Position numbers and translations under genes: made by a program
The notes under the pieces: generated by a model
What the model saw: the letters and a program-made list of their open reading frames with translations, nothing else
What the model was told of the DNA's origin: nothing
The model's database searches: none
NCBI RefSeq assembly: GCF_011039075.1
Contig: NZ_JAAKEG010000007.1
Coordinates: 62,001-126,000, forward strand
Reading direction: 5' to 3'
Source of the DNA: Adlercreutzia sp. ZJ304
Lineage (GTDB): Bacteria; Actinomycetota; Coriobacteriia; Coriobacteriales; Eggerthellaceae
Length of the DNA: 64,000 bases
In this document: piece by piece, positions 17,764-26,812 of the stretch
Layout: every line of letters starts with the position of its first letter
Numbering within the stretch: position 1 is the first letter of the stretch

Positions 17764-17997
17764 TTACACATGTCGCTTCTCAATAGGCAACCAAACTTGG
17801 CTCTTGTAATCCTCAGCCGTCATATTCGGACCAAAATATAGTTCCACATCCGACTTCGATGCCCACTCATATCCCGAACTCGGCAGCCATTCGGTAAGTA
17901 TGCGGTGTTGCAGCGCAACTTCGCCGATATCAATCCCACCTCGAAGGTTTTCCTCAATGTATCCCATGGCGCGGTTGAGGTCATCAATCCATTCCAT
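17764..17997 (-). pseudogene. AraC/GyrI-like regulator with a large internal deletion
   Basis: Only 77 codons. The first 25 (MEWIDDLNRAMGYIEENLRG) match the beginning of AraC-type regulators that carry a C-terminal GyrI-like effector domain. The rest (LPSSGYEWASKSDVELYFGP and WLPIEK) matches the very end of the effector domain. The two ends are fused in frame, so about 200 central codons, including both helix-turn-helix motifs, have been lost. The product cannot bind DNA normally. Confidence 0.65.
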
Positions 17998-18204
17998 GCA
18001 CCACACCTTCTTCTAACACTGGTGATTCTGAAGGCTTAACCATTGTAAATCCTCGCACAGAGCGTACACATGTTGAGAGTATAGAGAAGACCGCTCGGAA
18101 AATGTCGGATGATTATGACTATGTTCTGAAAGGGGTCACCTCGTCGTAAGTCGCAGCATCTCCCCTGTTTGAATTCTTCGCGCGAATGGTCTACAAAAAG
18201 CATC

Positions 18205-18253
18205 TTAACAATAAAGGTAATATCTTGTATAATGCCGATATAGGTAATATCTT
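18205..18253 (+). promoter_or_regulatory. Promoter of the MarR-flavodoxin operon with twin operator repeats
   Basis: TTAACA (18205-18210) and TATAAT (18228-18233) are 17 bases apart, a near-consensus sigma-A promoter. AGGTAATATCTT occurs twice as a direct repeat, at 18215-18226 (inside the spacer) and 18242-18253 (just after the -10 box). The placement suits repression by the MarR protein encoded downstream. Confidence 0.7.
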
Positions 18254-18271
18254 CTATATTTTGAGAGATGA

Positions 18272-18769
18272 ATGAATATGGACAACGTCTTTGCGAGAAT
18301 CAATTCGAAACAGATAGGAGAAAACTACTTTTTAATCGGTCTAATCAACCGCTTCAACAACAGCTTTCAGGCGGCAGCAGACGCTTTGCTTGAGGAGTTA
18401 AGTTGGAAACAAGTCTTCTTCATGAACTGCGTCGCTCTATTCCCAGAACCACCAACTATTAAGGACATGGCCGACCTACTAGGCTGCTCGCATCAAAACG
18501 CGAAGCAGGTTTTGTCCAAGCTGGAATCAGCCGGATATCTGCAAGTTCAGCAGGACACGGCAGACAAACGCAAGCAAAGAATAGCCCTGACCGAGAAAGC
18601 TATGCATTTCAGAAATCAGTACGAGCTGGCAAGCAAACAGGCAATGCAGCAGATTTTCGCGAATATTCCCGATGATGCGATCAGTAGCACGACTCAAATA
18701 TTTATGCAGCTCATTGAAAACACTGAGAGGTTAAAAGGAGAAGAACATGAGAGCAATCGTAATCTATAA
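18272..18769 (+). CDS. MarR-family transcriptional regulator
   Basis: 165 residues with a winged helix at about residues 65-115 (TIKDMADLLGCSHQNAKQVL, LESAGYLQVQQDTADKRKQR), the MarR wing with its DxRxxR-like stretch. The second gene overlaps the last 23 bases, so translation is coupled. ATG choices at 18272 and 18278 differ by two residues. Probably represses its own operon through the twin repeats at 18215 and 18242. The inducer is unknown; pairing with a flavodoxin suggests redox or heme/iron stress. Confidence 0.87.
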   Translation: MNMDNVFARINSKQIGENYFLIGLINRFNNSFQAAADALLEELSWKQVFFMNCVALFPEPPTIKDMADLLGCSHQNAKQVLSKLESAGYLQVQQDTADKRKQRIALTEKAMHFRNQYELASKQAMQQIFANIPDDAISSTTQIFMQLIENTERLKGEEHESNRNL

Positions 18770-19247
18770 CTCCAATACCGGGTTCACCGAGCAGTATGCA
18801 CGCGAGCTATCCGAACGTTTAAGTTGCCCTTGCGTACCGCTGAAAAAGCTAGACAAAGCCGAGCTTCACGCATACGATCGAATTATTTTCGGCGGTTGGG
18901 TCATGGGAAGCATGATTGCGGGGCTGGATAAAATGCGCAGTATCGCAGCACCTGATGCCGTGTTCGCTGTTGGATGCACTCCCCCCTTTGATGAGGTTGT
19001 CGCTAATGTTCAAGAGCAAAACAATCTGACGGATACTCCGCTTTTTTATCTGGAGGGTGGCTTCCGCTTCGACAAACTAGGATTACCCCAAAAAATGATC
19101 TTGAAAGCGGTGAAAAAGTCCACAATCAAAAAGAGCAACCGCACCCGTCAGGAGAATTTCATGGTTGAAGTGCTAGGAACATCGTTCGACCATTTCGACA
19201 AGACACAGCTTGAACCTTTGGCAAAATATGCGGAAACATGGAAATAA
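18747..19247 (+). CDS. Flavodoxin-domain protein (protoporphyrinogen oxidase HemG-like fold)
   Basis: 166 residues. The FMN phosphate loop is IVIYNSNTGFTEQYAREL at the N-terminus, followed by YDRIIFGGWVMGSMIAGLDK, the pattern of flavodoxin_5/HemG-like proteins. A ribosome site (AAAAGGAGAAG) lies inside the end of the MarR gene. The downstream NRTRQENFMVEVLGTSFDHF segment is typical of small MarR-linked flavodoxins in anaerobes. It probably acts in electron transfer; no partner enzyme is adjacent. Confidence 0.85.
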   Translation: MRAIVIYNSNTGFTEQYARELSERLSCPCVPLKKLDKAELHAYDRIIFGGWVMGSMIAGLDKMRSIAAPDAVFAVGCTPPFDEVVANVQEQNNLTDTPLFYLEGGFRFDKLGLPQKMILKAVKKSTIKKSNRTRQENFMVEVLGTSFDHFDKTQLEPLAKYAETWK

Positions 19248-19347
19248 AGTGCGCTCTTGTCGCATCCATTGTCGCCTTCATAAACAGGGTTGGACACTTG
19301 ATTTCACTAAGCAGCTCCTCATGGGAAATTCCGCAATGAAATCTGTC

Positions 19348-21840
19348 CTAAAACCCAAGCTCTTCAATTGCCTGTTCGCGCATCTTGTATTTGAGCACCT
19401 TGCCTGCAGCGTTCATCGGGAAGGCATCCACATATTTGATATATCGAGGTACTTTGTGATGCGCCAAGCGCTCTTCCATGTATGAACGCATTTCAGCCTC
19501 ATCAGCCTCTTCACCTGCCTTCATAATGATCCAAGCCATCGCCTCTTCACCGTACTTGGCATCAGGCACGCCGACTACCTGACAGTCTTGCACTTTGGGA
19601 TGGGTCAGAACAAACTCTTCTATCTCTTTTGGATAAAGATTTTCGCCGCCACGGATAATCATGTCCTTAAGGCGTCCGGTGATTACATACGTTCCGTCTG
19701 AGTTGCGCATGGCAAGGTCGCCCGAGTGCAGCCATCTGTCGGAGTCGATCGCCTCAAGCGTCTCGTCGGGCATTTTGTAGTAGCCCTTCATGGTATTGTA
19801 CCCGCGCGAGCAGAATTCACCGTTTACGCCATCCGGCACATCAAGACCCGTTTCGGGATCGACTACCTTGCACTCGATGTGAGGAAAAGCATAGCCTACC
19901 GTTTCAGTTCGAAGCTCAAGCGAATCGGTCCAAGCTGACATAGTGGAACCGGGTGCCGACTCGGTTTGTCCGTAAACGCTAACAATGCCCGTCATGTTCA
20001 TCTCATTTGGATCTGCTGCGCGACGCATCAGCTCGGGAGGGCATCCTGACCCCGCCATGATTCCCGTGCGCATGTGCGAAAAGTCGGTCTTTTTGTAGTC
20101 GGGGTGATTAAACATGGCAATAAACATAGTTGGTACACCATTGAAGCACGTGATACGCTCTTGCGTGATACATGAAAGTGAAACTTTGGCGTTAAAGTAG
20201 GGAATCGGGCACATCGTCGTGCCATGAGTCATCGACGCAGTCATTGATAACACCATGCCAAAGCAGTGGAACATCGGCACTTGAATCATCATGCGATCGG
20301 CTGTCGAAAGATCCATTCTGTCCCCGATGCATTTACCATCATTGACAACGTTGCGATGCGTAAGCATAACGCCTTTAGGGAAACCCGTTGTGCCGGAGGT
20401 GTATTGCATGTTGCAAACGTCATCGGGACGCACATCTTTAGCCATGCGGTTAATCGTATCTAGCGATACGGAGTCTGCTCGCTTGAATGCGTCGTCAAAT
20501 GTGAGGCAGCCGGGCATCTCGAAACCAACCGTGATGACATTACGTAAAAACGGAAGACGTTCGCAATGAAGAGGATCGCCGGGCTTCGAACTGGCGATTT
20601 CAGGGCACAGCTCGTTTACAATTCCTGCATAGTCTGAGTCAAGCGCCCCTTCGATCATGACAAGCGTATGCGTGTCGGACTGTCGCAGCAGATATTCAGC
20701 TTCATGTATTTTATACGCCGTGTTTACTGTAACAAGCACAGCGCCAATCTTGGTAGTCGCCCAAAACGTTATATACCATGCGGGAACGTTAGTAGCCCAG
20801 ATGGCAACCTTGCTGCCAGAACGAACCCCAAGCGAAACGAGCGCTCGCGCAAAGTCATCAACATCCTTACGAAACTCTTCATACGTGCGCGTGTAGTCTA
20901 ACGTCGTGTATTTGAAGGCATATTGATCGGGAAAAGCATCAACGATATGGTCGAGCACTTCTGGGAAAGTGAGGTCGATAAGCTCGTCTTTTTTCCAGAA
21001 GTATTGTCCTGTACCGTCGTGGTTTGGATAATAAGACCCCCTTTGACGTCTGGTGTAGCGATAGCGTCGCATGTAGTTCACGAAATAGGGAAGCAAAATC
21101 TCCATTTCGGTAAGCTCGTCCATCCACGCAGGTTTCCATTCCATCGAAACGAAACCACCGTAGTTGATGGACGAAAGCGCGCGCATAACCTCATCGATAG
21201 GCGCTGTCCCCTCGCCGACAAGGTTGTACGTACCATCGTCGTCAGAGTCGCGCATATGGACATGGCGCACGTATGCTCCAAGATTTCGTATCGTCTCAGA
21301 AGGCATCTCGCCAAAATCGCGATATGGATGATGTATATCCCAAAGCGCTGCCAGACTATCGCTTGCGTAAACATCAAGAAGCGATGTAAGCCGCTGTGTG
21401 TCAGCATATATGCCACTTGTCTCAATAACGATACAAACATCTTTATCGCGTGCATAAGGCACCAACTTATTAAGCACATAGCGAACTGTTTCCTCGTTGT
21501 CGCTTTGTGCCTTTACGCACACATAAGGCACCTTCATTTCAGCAGCAATATCGATCAACTTTTGGGTGTCAGCTACACAGAGCGGTTCTTCCTCGTTGCC
21601 TTTGCGCTCAGAAATGTCAATAGAAGAATCGAATACAGGTATCTGAAGGCCGCGATTGCGCAACTCGCGCGTCGTTGCGCGCGCATTGTACTTGTCGAAC
21701 GGACCGCCCTTATCGATAAGCCTTTCATACTTAAGCAAATCATAGACCTCGATGCCCGAAAAACCCATGTCCTCGGCAGCATCGACAAGTCTTTCCCAGC
21801 TGTATTCATCCCATCCGCGAGTTGAGAAGGAAAGTTTCAT
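19348..21840 (-). CDS. Fusion of a xylose-isomerase-like TIM barrel and an AMP-forming acyl-CoA ligase
   Basis: 830 residues. Residues 1-265 are a sugar-phosphate isomerase/epimerase-like TIM barrel whose four expected metal ligands appear present: E140, D168, H195, E234. Residues 285-830 are a full AMP-binding ligase with P-loop YTSGTTGFPKG (480-490), GQTE and YGEEAMAW segments, the hinge TGRLKDMIIRGGENLYP, and the C-terminal lysine in NAAGKVLK. An AGGAGGAG site and a 4-base overlap (ATGA) couple it to the upstream isopropylmalate-synthase-like gene. No linker disorder or frame problem suggests an artefact. The substrate is unknown; an isomerised hydroxy-acid activated to a CoA ester is one possibility. 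Confidence 0.9.
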   Translation of the reverse strand: MKLSFSTRGWDEYSWERLVDAAEDMGFSGIEVYDLLKYERLIDKGGPFDKYNARATTRELRNRGLQIPVFDSSIDISERKGNEEEPLCVADTQKLIDIAAEMKVPYVCVKAQSDNEETVRYVLNKLVPYARDKDVCIVIETSGIYADTQRLTSLLDVYASDSLAALWDIHHPYRDFGEMPSETIRNLGAYVRHVHMRDSDDDGTYNLVGEGTAPIDEVMRALSSINYGGFVSMEWKPAWMDELTEMEILLPYFVNYMRRYRYTRRQRGSYYPNHDGTGQYFWKKDELIDLTFPEVLDHIVDAFPDQYAFKYTTLDYTRTYEEFRKDVDDFARALVSLGVRSGSKVAIWATNVPAWYITFWATTKIGAVLVTVNTAYKIHEAEYLLRQSDTHTLVMIEGALDSDYAGIVNELCPEIASSKPGDPLHCERLPFLRNVITVGFEMPGCLTFDDAFKRADSVSLDTINRMAKDVRPDDVCNMQYTSGTTGFPKGVMLTHRNVVNDGKCIGDRMDLSTADRMMIQVPMFHCFGMVLSMTASMTHGTTMCPIPYFNAKVSLSCITQERITCFNGVPTMFIAMFNHPDYKKTDFSHMRTGIMAGSGCPPELMRRAADPNEMNMTGIVSVYGQTESAPGSTMSAWTDSLELRTETVGYAFPHIECKVVDPETGLDVPDGVNGEFCSRGYNTMKGYYKMPDETLEAIDSDRWLHSGDLAMRNSDGTYVITGRLKDMIIRGGENLYPKEIEEFVLTHPKVQDCQVVGVPDAKYGEEAMAWIIMKAGEEADEAEMRSYMEERLAHHKVPRYIKYVDAFPMNAAGKVLKYKMREQAIEELGF

Positions 21841-23258
21841 TCGTTCTCCTCCTCATAAACAACCTTATTGAGCGCATTGATGTAGGCGCGGATGCTAGAA
21901 CCAATGATGTCGGTCGAGATACCGCGACCTGAATAGATTTTGCCATCAGACATCAGCTTGATAACAGCCTCGCCCATGGCCTCCTGACCCTCAGTAACAG
22001 ACTGCATTTGCCAGTCATCCAACTCATAGCTTTTGCCGACGATCTCGTCGATGGCGGCAAAAGCGGCATCGATAGGACCGTCACCCATACACGTCTTCTC
22101 GATCATCTCGCCTCTGATTGATATCTGCACATATGCAGTAGCTTTTATGCAGTTTCCAGAATTGATTGTGTACCGCTCAATCTTGTAGGTGGGAGGCACC
22201 TGCAGCGCCGCGGATGCAACAATGGCATCAAGTTCGCGCCCATCAATGCTCTGCTTTTTGGATGCGATGCGCTGGAAAGCTTCATAGACAAGCTCGATAT
22301 CTTCATCTGAAAGGTCGTATCCAAGCTTTGCAACACATTCGGCAATTGATTCTTTTGTGTCGTGCATATCAAGTATGATGCCGCTATTATCATCTGCCGA
22401 CGCAGCTGCTGGAAACAGAGACGGCTTAGGAGCGCTCTTGCTGCAAATGCGTTCAATATGCGCGATAGTACGTCCAAGAGATGTCATCTTTACTGAGCAT
22501 GTCGCATTGTAAGCCTCGCCCTTATCTGCGATAATTTTCGCGATTTTCGGCAAGGATATAACATCTAGCGGAAAAGATGTCGCCTTTACTTCGCCAACTC
22601 CCTTTACTATTCCAGCAAAAGCAGTTGAGTTGACCATGTAAAGCTCATTGGAGCACGATATTCCTAAAGTAACGTCCTTGAGTTTTGGAATAGTCTCGAA
22701 AAGCTCACCGATGAAGTCGGAAAACTCAGTAGGCAGCATCGTTCCTGCATCGTCACAGATGGTAATTGTACTGGCACCCGAGTCTATTGCCTTGGTGATA
22801 ACTTCAGATAAAAACTCGCCGTCTGTGCGTGTGGCATCCTCAGCAATAAATTCAACATTCTGCGTAAGCTTCGCGCATTCGCGCACCGTGTTTTCAACAG
22901 CGTCAAGCAGCGCCGGAGCCTTCATCTTATGCACGTATTCCATACGAGCAGGACTTGCCGCCACCTGCACCTGAAGTCTAGCGTTATGTGCCTCTGTTAG
23001 CGCATCCCAGACAGACTGCACATCGCTTCCGTCTATCGCAACAGGGACTGCAAGCGTGCAGTTTTTCACAATCGATGCTATCGATTTAATTCTTAGCGCA
23101 TCGGCCTTGGGCTTTTCAATTCCCTCAATCTCGATGATGTCAACTCCAAGCCCGTCAAGAAGCTTCGCCAGTTCAAGTTTTTCCTTGAAGGTAAGTGCAA
23201 GCTCTTTTGTAGCGCCTGAGCGTTTCATTGTCTCGTCGCTTATGCGTATTTGTCTCAT
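21837..23258 (-). CDS. Isopropylmalate synthase-like (HMGL) protein lacking catalytic motifs
   Basis: 473 residues from the ATG at 23258; the frame opens at 23351 but the typical N-terminus begins here. A TIM barrel of the HMG-CoA-lyase-like superfamily (EDATRTD at 140-146, CDDAGTMLP near 168) is followed by a LeuA-type regulatory domain (about 360-473). By eye, several catalytic features of active family members are missing: the N-terminal TLRDGEQ motif reads TMKRSGA, the metal HxH reads SCS (201-203), and ERxGN is absent. It may bind a metabolite without performing the aldol condensation, or use different chemistry. Translation is coupled to the isomerase/ligase fusion. Confidence 0.82.
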   Translation of the reverse strand: MRQIRISDETMKRSGATKELALTFKEKLELAKLLDGLGVDIIEIEGIEKPKADALRIKSIASIVKNCTLAVPVAIDGSDVQSVWDALTEAHNARLQVQVAASPARMEYVHKMKAPALLDAVENTVRECAKLTQNVEFIAEDATRTDGEFLSEVITKAIDSGASTITICDDAGTMLPTEFSDFIGELFETIPKLKDVTLGISCSNELYMVNSTAFAGIVKGVGEVKATSFPLDVISLPKIAKIIADKGEAYNATCSVKMTSLGRTIAHIERICSKSAPKPSLFPAAASADDNSGIILDMHDTKESIAECVAKLGYDLSDEDIELVYEAFQRIASKKQSIDGRELDAIVASAALQVPPTYKIERYTINSGNCIKATAYVQISIRGEMIEKTCMGDGPIDAAFAAIDEIVGKSYELDDWQMQSVTEGQEAMGEAVIKLMSDGKIYSGRGISTDIIGSSIRAYINALNKVVYEEENE

Positions 23259-23415
23259 GGTTTTTCTTCTTTCGAGCTTAGATAATTGCGTAAAAACATA
23301 TGTTAATAAAAAATGTCTGCTTTTTCGACGTAGTTCGCTACTTATCTGCAATATGTGAGAAGTACAGTTCTTAGTGCGAGATGCTTAGAGACTAGCCTTA
23401 TAAGCCCGCATATCT

Positions 23416-24243
23416 CTAGGACAGCGATTTAACGAATTCATCCAGCAAACTATTTACCGCATTCGGCTTATCCGTATTCGAATTGTGACCTGCTCCTTCT
23501 ATCCAATGGATGGGAATACCTTTTCGCTTTGACCATTCACGGTTGTATCGCTTAGCCGATCCAGCACCATCTTCCTCGCCGCAGATAAGAAGCACAGGAC
23601 AGTCAGGCTCGTAGGCGCGATTCGTTTCGACCGCTTGGGCTAGTACCTTAAAGCCGTGAGCTGACAACTCACAGTACTCGCGCTTGTCATAGTCCTGCAT
23701 CATCTCGCGCATGAGTTCTTGCCCGTACGATGAGGTTGCATTCCCTTTCGAACCTAGATCCACCAACATCTTCCACGGAAACGCCATGAACATAGCCTTA
23801 GTATGCTTGAGGGACCAAAGCTCCCAACCTTGATAATAGCTGCGCTGTAAAGGGCATGAATCGATAGAGACGAACCCCTTCGCCACACACGGGAACAAAT
23901 CCATGAACGCCTGAGAAACGTAACCTCCCATAGACTGACCCACAAGCACCGGATTGGATACTCTTTCATTATCCAAAATTTCTTTGAGCCAGAGTGCTTT
24001 GTCATCAAGCGACCAATTGAGCGCGAACGGACGCGACTGACCATGGGATGGCGCGTCCCAGACAAGCAGATTCATCGATTTTGCGAAATTGGATACCTGC
24101 CGACCGAATAAACGATGGTCGGCAGTAAGCCCGGGAAGAAACACGATCCATGGCTGCTCAGAGCACACGTTATCCGAGATCCAATAAGCTATGGCTCCGG
24201 AAGGGGTTTGAAAATAGCGCTTCTCAAGATGTGTATCACTCAT
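23416..24243 (-). CDS. Alpha/beta hydrolase
   Basis: 275 residues from the ATG at 24243, 7 bases after AAAGGAG; the frame extends to 24300 without a better start. Nucleophile elbow VLVGQSMGGYV, oxyanion-type WIVFLPGLTADHR, acid in VLLICGEEDGAG and histidine in GAGHNSNTDKP complete the triad. Similar to general carboxylesterase/lipase-like hydrolases. It stands alone on the minus strand after the IPMS-like/ligase pair, and the substrate is unknown. Confidence 0.87.
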   Translation of the reverse strand: MSDTHLEKRYFQTPSGAIAYWISDNVCSEQPWIVFLPGLTADHRLFGRQVSNFAKSMNLLVWDAPSHGQSRPFALNWSLDDKALWLKEILDNERVSNPVLVGQSMGGYVSQAFMDLFPCVAKGFVSIDSCPLQRSYYQGWELWSLKHTKAMFMAFPWKMLVDLGSKGNATSSYGQELMREMMQDYDKREYCELSAHGFKVLAQAVETNRAYEPDCPVLLICGEEDGAGSAKRYNREWSKRKGIPIHWIEGAGHNSNTDKPNAVNSLLDEFVKSLS

Positions 24244-24503
24244 CGATGTCTCCTTTGGTGGTAAATTCAAAGTTACAACATTGACTTTTTGAGAATACAA
24301 GTAGGGATGTCAATTAAAACCCCAAGTTGCCTGTTCGAATTGGGTAAACCGAACAATACCTATGAGAGTACCGTAGAATACGAGAATATAATTGTCTTAG
24401 AAAAGTACCACCAGCACCAGAGCCATTGCCGCTGACACTATTCAAACGATCCGCTACAATCCGCTTTTCACTTCTTGGGAAGGCTACCCTAGAAAAACGC
24501 CGA

Positions 24504-24947
24504 TCACTCGCTCAAGCCCTCGTATTCCTTATCACTCACAGGCTCCAGCCACTCGTTGCTCGAATCCTCTCCGGGAACCTCGATAGCAATATGCGAGAAC
24601 CAGCTGTCCTTCTTGGCGCCGTGCCAATGCTTAACGTTAGGCGGGATAACGATGACGGTGCCATGGGTCAGGCTCACAGCCTCTTTGCCCTCTTCCTGAT
24701 ACCAGCCTTCACCAGCATGACAGATGAGCTGCTGACCTCCGCCGCTCTTCGCATGATGGATATGCCAATTGTTGCGACATCCCGGCTCAAAGGTTACATT
24801 TGCAAGGAAAAGGTCTGTCTTTTCGGGATCCACGAGCGGTTTCAGATAGGAGTTGCCGGTAAAGTACTGGGCATAAGCATCGTTGGGTGCGCCGATTCCG
24901 AACATGTCAACCTGCTCGAATGTCGCACGGTCTTTTATCTTCGTCAT
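24504..24947 (-). CDS. Cupin-domain protein
   Basis: 147 residues. Metal-binding cupin motif 1 is CRNNWHIHHAKSGGGQQLIC with two His and a Gln, and motif 2 is PPNVKHWHGAKKD. This is the small cupin usually paired with carboxymuconolactone decarboxylase-like proteins, and here it lies 3 bases downstream of one. Probably binds a divalent metal; the reaction in this pair is not established. Confidence 0.87.
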   Translation of the reverse strand: MTKIKDRATFEQVDMFGIGAPNDAYAQYFTGNSYLKPLVDPEKTDLFLANVTFEPGCRNNWHIHHAKSGGGQQLICHAGEGWYQEEGKEAVSLTHGTVIVIPPNVKHWHGAKKDSWFSHIAIEVPGEDSSNEWLEPVSDKEYEGLSE

Positions 24948-24950
24948 CTT

Positions 24951-25274
24951 CTATTCCTCTTCTCCGTAGATCTCTTTAGCGACTGAAAATGCACTCCACG
25001 CCTTCGGCCATCCGCTATAGAATGCCAACTGCGTGATAATCTCCACAATTTCATCCTTGGTGATGCCATTCGCCTTTCCCTTTGCCATATGGAATTTCAG
25101 CTGGTCAAATGAACCTGTGGCAATAAGCGCGGTGATCGTGATCATCGAGCGATCGCGCGCGCTGAGTTCCTCTGTCCTCGACCACACCTGCCCGAAAAGC
25201 ACGTCGTCGTTGAATGCGGCGAACTCAGGAGCGAAGAAACCTAACTGATCCCTTCCTGCAGTCACCTTTTCCAT
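24951..25274 (-). CDS. Carboxymuconolactone decarboxylase-family protein
   Basis: 107 residues from the ATG at 25274, which has TAGGAGG 7 bases ahead; the longer frame to 25325 lacks a site. The core SARDRSMITITALIATG and KANGITKDEIVEII is the CMD/AhpD fold, but the CxxC of AhpD is absent, so peroxidase activity is unlikely. Same operon as the cupin, with an alpha/beta hydrolase gene upstream, a set often controlled by a LysR protein. Confidence 0.9.
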   Translation of the reverse strand: MEKVTAGRDQLGFFAPEFAAFNDDVLFGQVWSRTEELSARDRSMITITALIATGSFDQLKFHMAKGKANGITKDEIVEIITQLAFYSGWPKAWSAFSVAKEIYGEEE

Positions 25275-25448
25275 TATTGAACCTCCTAAAGCCCTACCTG
25301 TATCTACACCTGTATTTATGTCCATGGTGCCTCATTGAATAATCATTCTATCAAAGTGGAATCTTCGATGGCATTCGAATGGTAGGTGCTGCAAATTTGT
25401 ACTCTGAACAGGCATTATATCATGCGCCATTTAAGACCGAGTTACCCA

Positions 25449-26444
25449 TCAAGAGCGCATGGCGAATAGGTTCTTCTCGAAGAACTCCTGTATGGTGTCG
25501 AACGGAATAATGTCCACCTGATCATAGAGATCGGTGTGACTCGCGCCCGGCACCACGACGAATTCCTTGTTAGCGGGATTGATGCCACTCTTAAGCACCT
25601 TGTAGGTATCCTCGCTGAAGTAGAACGAATGCGCTTTGTCACCGTGCACCAGCATGACGGCGTTCTCAATCTCGTCCGCATAGGTAGCCGTCGGGGTGTT
25701 AATGAAGGACTCGCAGCCAACGATGGTCCAACCATCGTTGGAGTTGAGCGAGCGGGCATGGTAGCCACGCGGGGTTTTGTAGTAGGCATGGTAGTCCTTT
25801 ACGAACTGCGGCGCATCGTCGGGCAGAGGGTCCACGACACCACCAGCCCGGTTGTACTCGCCGCTCTTATAGGCTTTAGTGCGCTCCGCAGTCAGGCTCT
25901 TACGGGCTGCGTTGCGTGCCTCCACACTGTCATTAGCATCGAAGTAGCCATTGGCATTCACGCGGCTCATGTTGTACATAGTGGATGCCACGGTGGCCTT
26001 GATGCGCGGATCCCATGAAGCTGCGTTCACCGCCATGCCGCCCCAGCCGCAGATGCCGATAATGCCGATGCGCTCGGAGTCCACGTCATCACGGCAGCTT
26101 AGGCAGTCGACAGCCGCAAGAAAGTCTTCAGTATTGATATCTGGGGAGGCCATGTAGCGGGGAACACCACCGCTCTCACCAGTGAAGGACGGGTCGAAGG
26201 CAATCGTAAGGAAACCGCGCTCTGCCATCGCCTGCGCATAAAGTCCGCTTGACTGCTCCTTCACAGCACCGAACGGACCGGATACCGCAATCGCGGCAAG
26301 TTTTCCGATTGCCCCTTTTGGCTTGTACAGATCGGCAGCAAGTTCTATCCCATAGCGATTATGGAAGGCAATCTTTTCGTGCTTGACCTTATCGCTTTTC
26401 GGAAAAACTTTGTCCCATACAGGCGTCATCTCTAGTTTTGGCAT
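25449..26444 (-). CDS. Alpha/beta hydrolase with cysteine nucleophile (dienelactone-hydrolase-like)
   Basis: 331 residues. The nucleophile elbow is GIIGICGWGGMAVNAAS, giving Cys where most family members have Ser, as in dienelactone hydrolase-like and YcjY-type proteins. Acid and histidine are in MLVHGDKAHSF and VPGASHTDLYDQ. A GAGAGGAA site precedes the ATG. It is probably in the same transcript as the CMD and cupin genes (175-base gap) and is under the divergent LysR gene beyond the acetyltransferase remnant. Confidence 0.87.
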   Translation of the reverse strand: MPKLEMTPVWDKVFPKSDKVKHEKIAFHNRYGIELAADLYKPKGAIGKLAAIAVSGPFGAVKEQSSGLYAQAMAERGFLTIAFDPSFTGESGGVPRYMASPDINTEDFLAAVDCLSCRDDVDSERIGIIGICGWGGMAVNAASWDPRIKATVASTMYNMSRVNANGYFDANDSVEARNAARKSLTAERTKAYKSGEYNRAGGVVDPLPDDAPQFVKDYHAYYKTPRGYHARSLNSNDGWTIVGCESFINTPTATYADEIENAVMLVHGDKAHSFYFSEDTYKVLKSGINPANKEFVVVPGASHTDLYDQVDIIPFDTIQEFFEKNLFAMRS

Positions 26445-26477
26445 ATGTATTTCCTCTCGTATCTATGCTTCGATTGA

Positions 26478-26691
26478 ATGGCGGAAAGAGCGCGAAGCCC
26501 TCCGGAACAGGTCGTCCCGTTAGTTCCGCAAAGAGTGCCACGAGCTCATCAGGAGTGTGGTAAGCTGCATTAATGTCGGCGCAGATACGGATAGCCTCCT
26601 GACTTACCAGATGCATGAACTGATGCATTTCCGAACCACCCTCGACCGTCTTTCCGCTGTTCAGATGGTCAAGGTAGTCTTCAAGCTCCAT
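26478..26691 (-). pseudogene. Truncated maltose/galactoside O-acetyltransferase
   Basis: Codons 1-72 (from MELEDYLDHLNSGKTVEGGS to GFALFPPF) match the N-terminal helical domain of LbetaH sugar O-acetyltransferases. At about 26478 the match stops and a short unrelated tail continues to 26389, inside the hydrolase gene. The hexapeptide-repeat catalytic part is missing, apparently by a deletion that brought the hydrolase gene directly behind it. Confidence 0.7.
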
Positions 26692-26812
26692 GGTATTCCT
26701 TTCGTTAGGATTGCACCTTCCAAGTATGCATTCCTCAATCGATGATTTCTAATGCCTATAATGTAAATAGCATTATGCTTATAAGGCATATCAAGGAGAG
26801 TGCAGAGAGTAT

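Noticed and set aside
20923-21825. 300-codon plus-strand open frame opposite the isomerase/ligase fusion
   Set aside because: Antisense shadow: no ribosome site, no domain, and it lies fully inside a strongly supported minus-strand gene.
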